From Helicobacter suis (lineage in GTDB: Bacteria > Campylobacterota > Campylobacteria > Campylobacterales > Helicobacteraceae), in the NCBI RefSeq assembly GCF_902196135.1, contig NZ_CABIKE010000002.1, positions 1 through 64,000 on the forward strand: 64,000 nt of DNA, read 5' to 3'. Numbering within the stretch: position 1 is the stretch's first letter; each line of letters starts with the position of its first letter. The notes below the pieces were generated by a model. The model worked only from the letters and a program-made list of their open reading frames with translations. It was not told where the DNA came from and did no database searches. Positions 62,872-64,000 of the stretch are shown here, piece after piece. A program made the position numbers and the translations under genes.

Positions 62872-64000
62872 TTATTGTAATTTTTGTAAACCAAAGCCAA
62901 TATTTTTAGAGCTATCAAAATTACCTTGTTTTTCTTTATGGATTTCAGCTATCAAATCCTCTAAACTAAAAAGAGGGTTTTCATAAGTGGCGATTTTATA
63001 GGCCGTATTTTTAACCACTAAGGCAATTTGCCCCCCACTGAGAGCATGGCGGGCTAGGTTGTGGGCTAAACTTTCTCTAGTGTGCGGGGGTGCATAGGGG
63101 GCATTTTTGGGTAGGTATTTTTTCCACAACTCCACTCGCTGTTCAAATGTAGGGGGTTTAAATTCAATTTTATGGTTAAAACGCCGTGAAAAGGCGGTGT
63201 CTAAAGTTTCTAATAAATTGGTTGTCGCAATCAACACCCCCTCAAATTTTTCAATCTGGTGTAAAAAGATGTTTTGCATTTGGTTATGCATTTTATCCGC
63301 GCCACCACTAGCTGCAGTACGGGTACTTAAAAACTGATCGGCTTCATCTAAAAGTAAAATGGGTGGGTTTTTGCATTGTTTGGCAATTTTTTGGTAGTCA
63401 TCAAAGATTTTGCGTACATTTTTTTCTGATTCACCCACATACATAGAAAGAATTTTAGAACAATCAAAACCCAAAACTTCTTTTTTTAAACTTTTAGCTA
63501 AGGCTAGCGCACTCATGGTTTTACCCGTGCCCGGAGGCCCATAAAAGATAATCTTTGCTTCAAAATCTTTATGCGTTTTATTGGCTAAACCCCAATCTTT
63601 CAAGCGCTGTTGCATTTGTGGATTCATTTGTTTGAGTAAAATCTCTAGGGTTTCTTTGGTCTTTTGGCTTAACACCACCTCCTCTAAACCCACTTTAGAC
63701 TCTAAAGCCTCAAAAATATCGCTATCTTTAAGGATATTCTTAAGAGTGGCATGGGTACGAGAATTATTAGGGGAGGTGATGGTTTCTAAAATCGATTCTT
63801 GTAAAAAGAATTGGCGCACTAGCCCTTGATCAAAGGGATCGAGTAATTCCTCAAACTCTACAATCTTTTTTTTGATTAAAGGACTTGTGGGGCTTAAAAG
63901 CGCGGTGCTTTGTTCAGGAGTACTCCCATCTGCGCTCAATAGATGCAATAAATTTTGATAATAACTTAGAGACTCCTCCTCTTTATCATAATCACGGCTA
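62872..64000 (-). CDS. AAA+ ATPase, 5' end outside window
   Basis: Partial: the frame is open to base 64000, so the start is beyond the window. 376 codons are visible. The AAA core shows Walker A in IIFYGPPGTGKTMSALALAK, a pore/helix segment CSKILSMYVGESEKNVRKIF, Walker B PPILLLDEADQFLSTRT, sensor 1 GVLIATTNLLE and the arginine finger in TAFSRRFNHKIEF. This resembles classic AAA (spastin/FtsH-type) ATPases that pull substrates apart. No protease or membrane segment is seen in the visible part. It is probably co-transcribed with dnaN. Cellular role unknown. Confidence 0.85.
   Translation of the reverse strand, partial: SRDYDKEEESLSYYQNLLHLLSADGSTPEQSTALLSPTSPLIKKKIVEFEELLDPFDQGLVRQFFLQESILETITSPNNSRTHATLKNILKDSDIFEALESKVGLEEVVLSQKTKETLEILLKQMNPQMQQRLKDWGLANKTHKDFEAKIIFYGPPGTGKTMSALALAKSLKKEVLGFDCSKILSMYVGESEKNVRKIFDDYQKIAKQCKNPPILLLDEADQFLSTRTAASGGADKMHNQMQNIFLHQIEKFEGVLIATTNLLETLDTAFSRRFNHKIEFKPPTFEQRVELWKKYLPKNAPYAPPHTRESLAHNLARHALSGGQIALVVKNTAYKIATYENPLFSLEDLIAEIHKEKQGNFDSSKNIGFGLQKLQ

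Overview
The window reads as chromosome of a gastric Helicobacter that is related to but distinct from H. pylori. The evidence is gene content and protein-level similarity recalled from H. pylori: ComB2/ComB3, NixA, TlpD, FecA, Fur, a Hor/Hop-type outer membrane protein, an MdaB quinone reductase and a giant VacA-like autotransporter. Several local gene orders match H. pylori blocks (poly-E-rich protein/nucT/omp/flgH/pse; tlpD-bioF; purD-to-pnp; fliW-murG; ftsI-fliE-flgC-flgB/ftsW; nadK-recN-rqcH), but the blocks are joined in a different order. No sequence search was possible, so the species is not assigned.

Layout. 1-6020: a (HKEE)n repeat protein, the NucT nuclease and an outer membrane protein, then a + strand operon flgH-pseF-pseG-pseH-pseI for the flagellar L-ring and pseudaminic acid. 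6002-11482: fur, tlpD-bioF, a lone HrgA-like putative restriction protein and nixA. 11500-20135 (- strand): a DUF2130 protein, two tRNA-Leu genes around an odd repeat-rich spacer, atpE, then the operon purD-RDD-lptD-PRTase-pnp. 20136-26565: an accessory patch with an orphan zinc-ribbon protein, 1.45 kb of non-coding degenerate repeats and a large Type IIG restriction-modification enzyme. 26683-38124: pgi, a Sel1-repeat protein, fecA, fliW-murG, comB3-comB2, the CIRCE-controlled hrcA-grpE-dnaK operon and a relic of an IS200/IS605 end. 38125-46321: a FUSC membrane protein, mrp, ftsI, fliE-flgC-flgB behind a sigma-54 promoter, divergent ftsW, and folE. 46367-48776: truD, a small unknown gene with its own sigma-54 promoter, a tRNA-CAU gene and mdaB. 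48954-57983: one 9-kb autotransporter gene. 58118-64000: nadK-recN-rqcH, convergent with dnaN and a truncated AAA ATPase.

Themes. Flagellar biology runs through the window (FlgH, pseudaminic acid, FliW, rod proteins and a new sigma-54 candidate), together with envelope biogenesis (LptD, MurG, FtsI, FtsW), metal handling (Fur, NixA, FecA) and heat shock. Genes are packed tightly, with convergent stops overlapping by 4-51 bp. Many starts are GTG or TTG, and -10 boxes (TATAAT) sit close to them, which lets several starts be refined. The most unusual items are the repeat desert at 21301-22755, G8/C8 tracts in pseF, pseG and the autotransporter, the sigma-54-driven unknown gene at 47563, an orphan comB2-comB3 pair without comB4 beside it, and the serine-rich linkers of the autotransporter.
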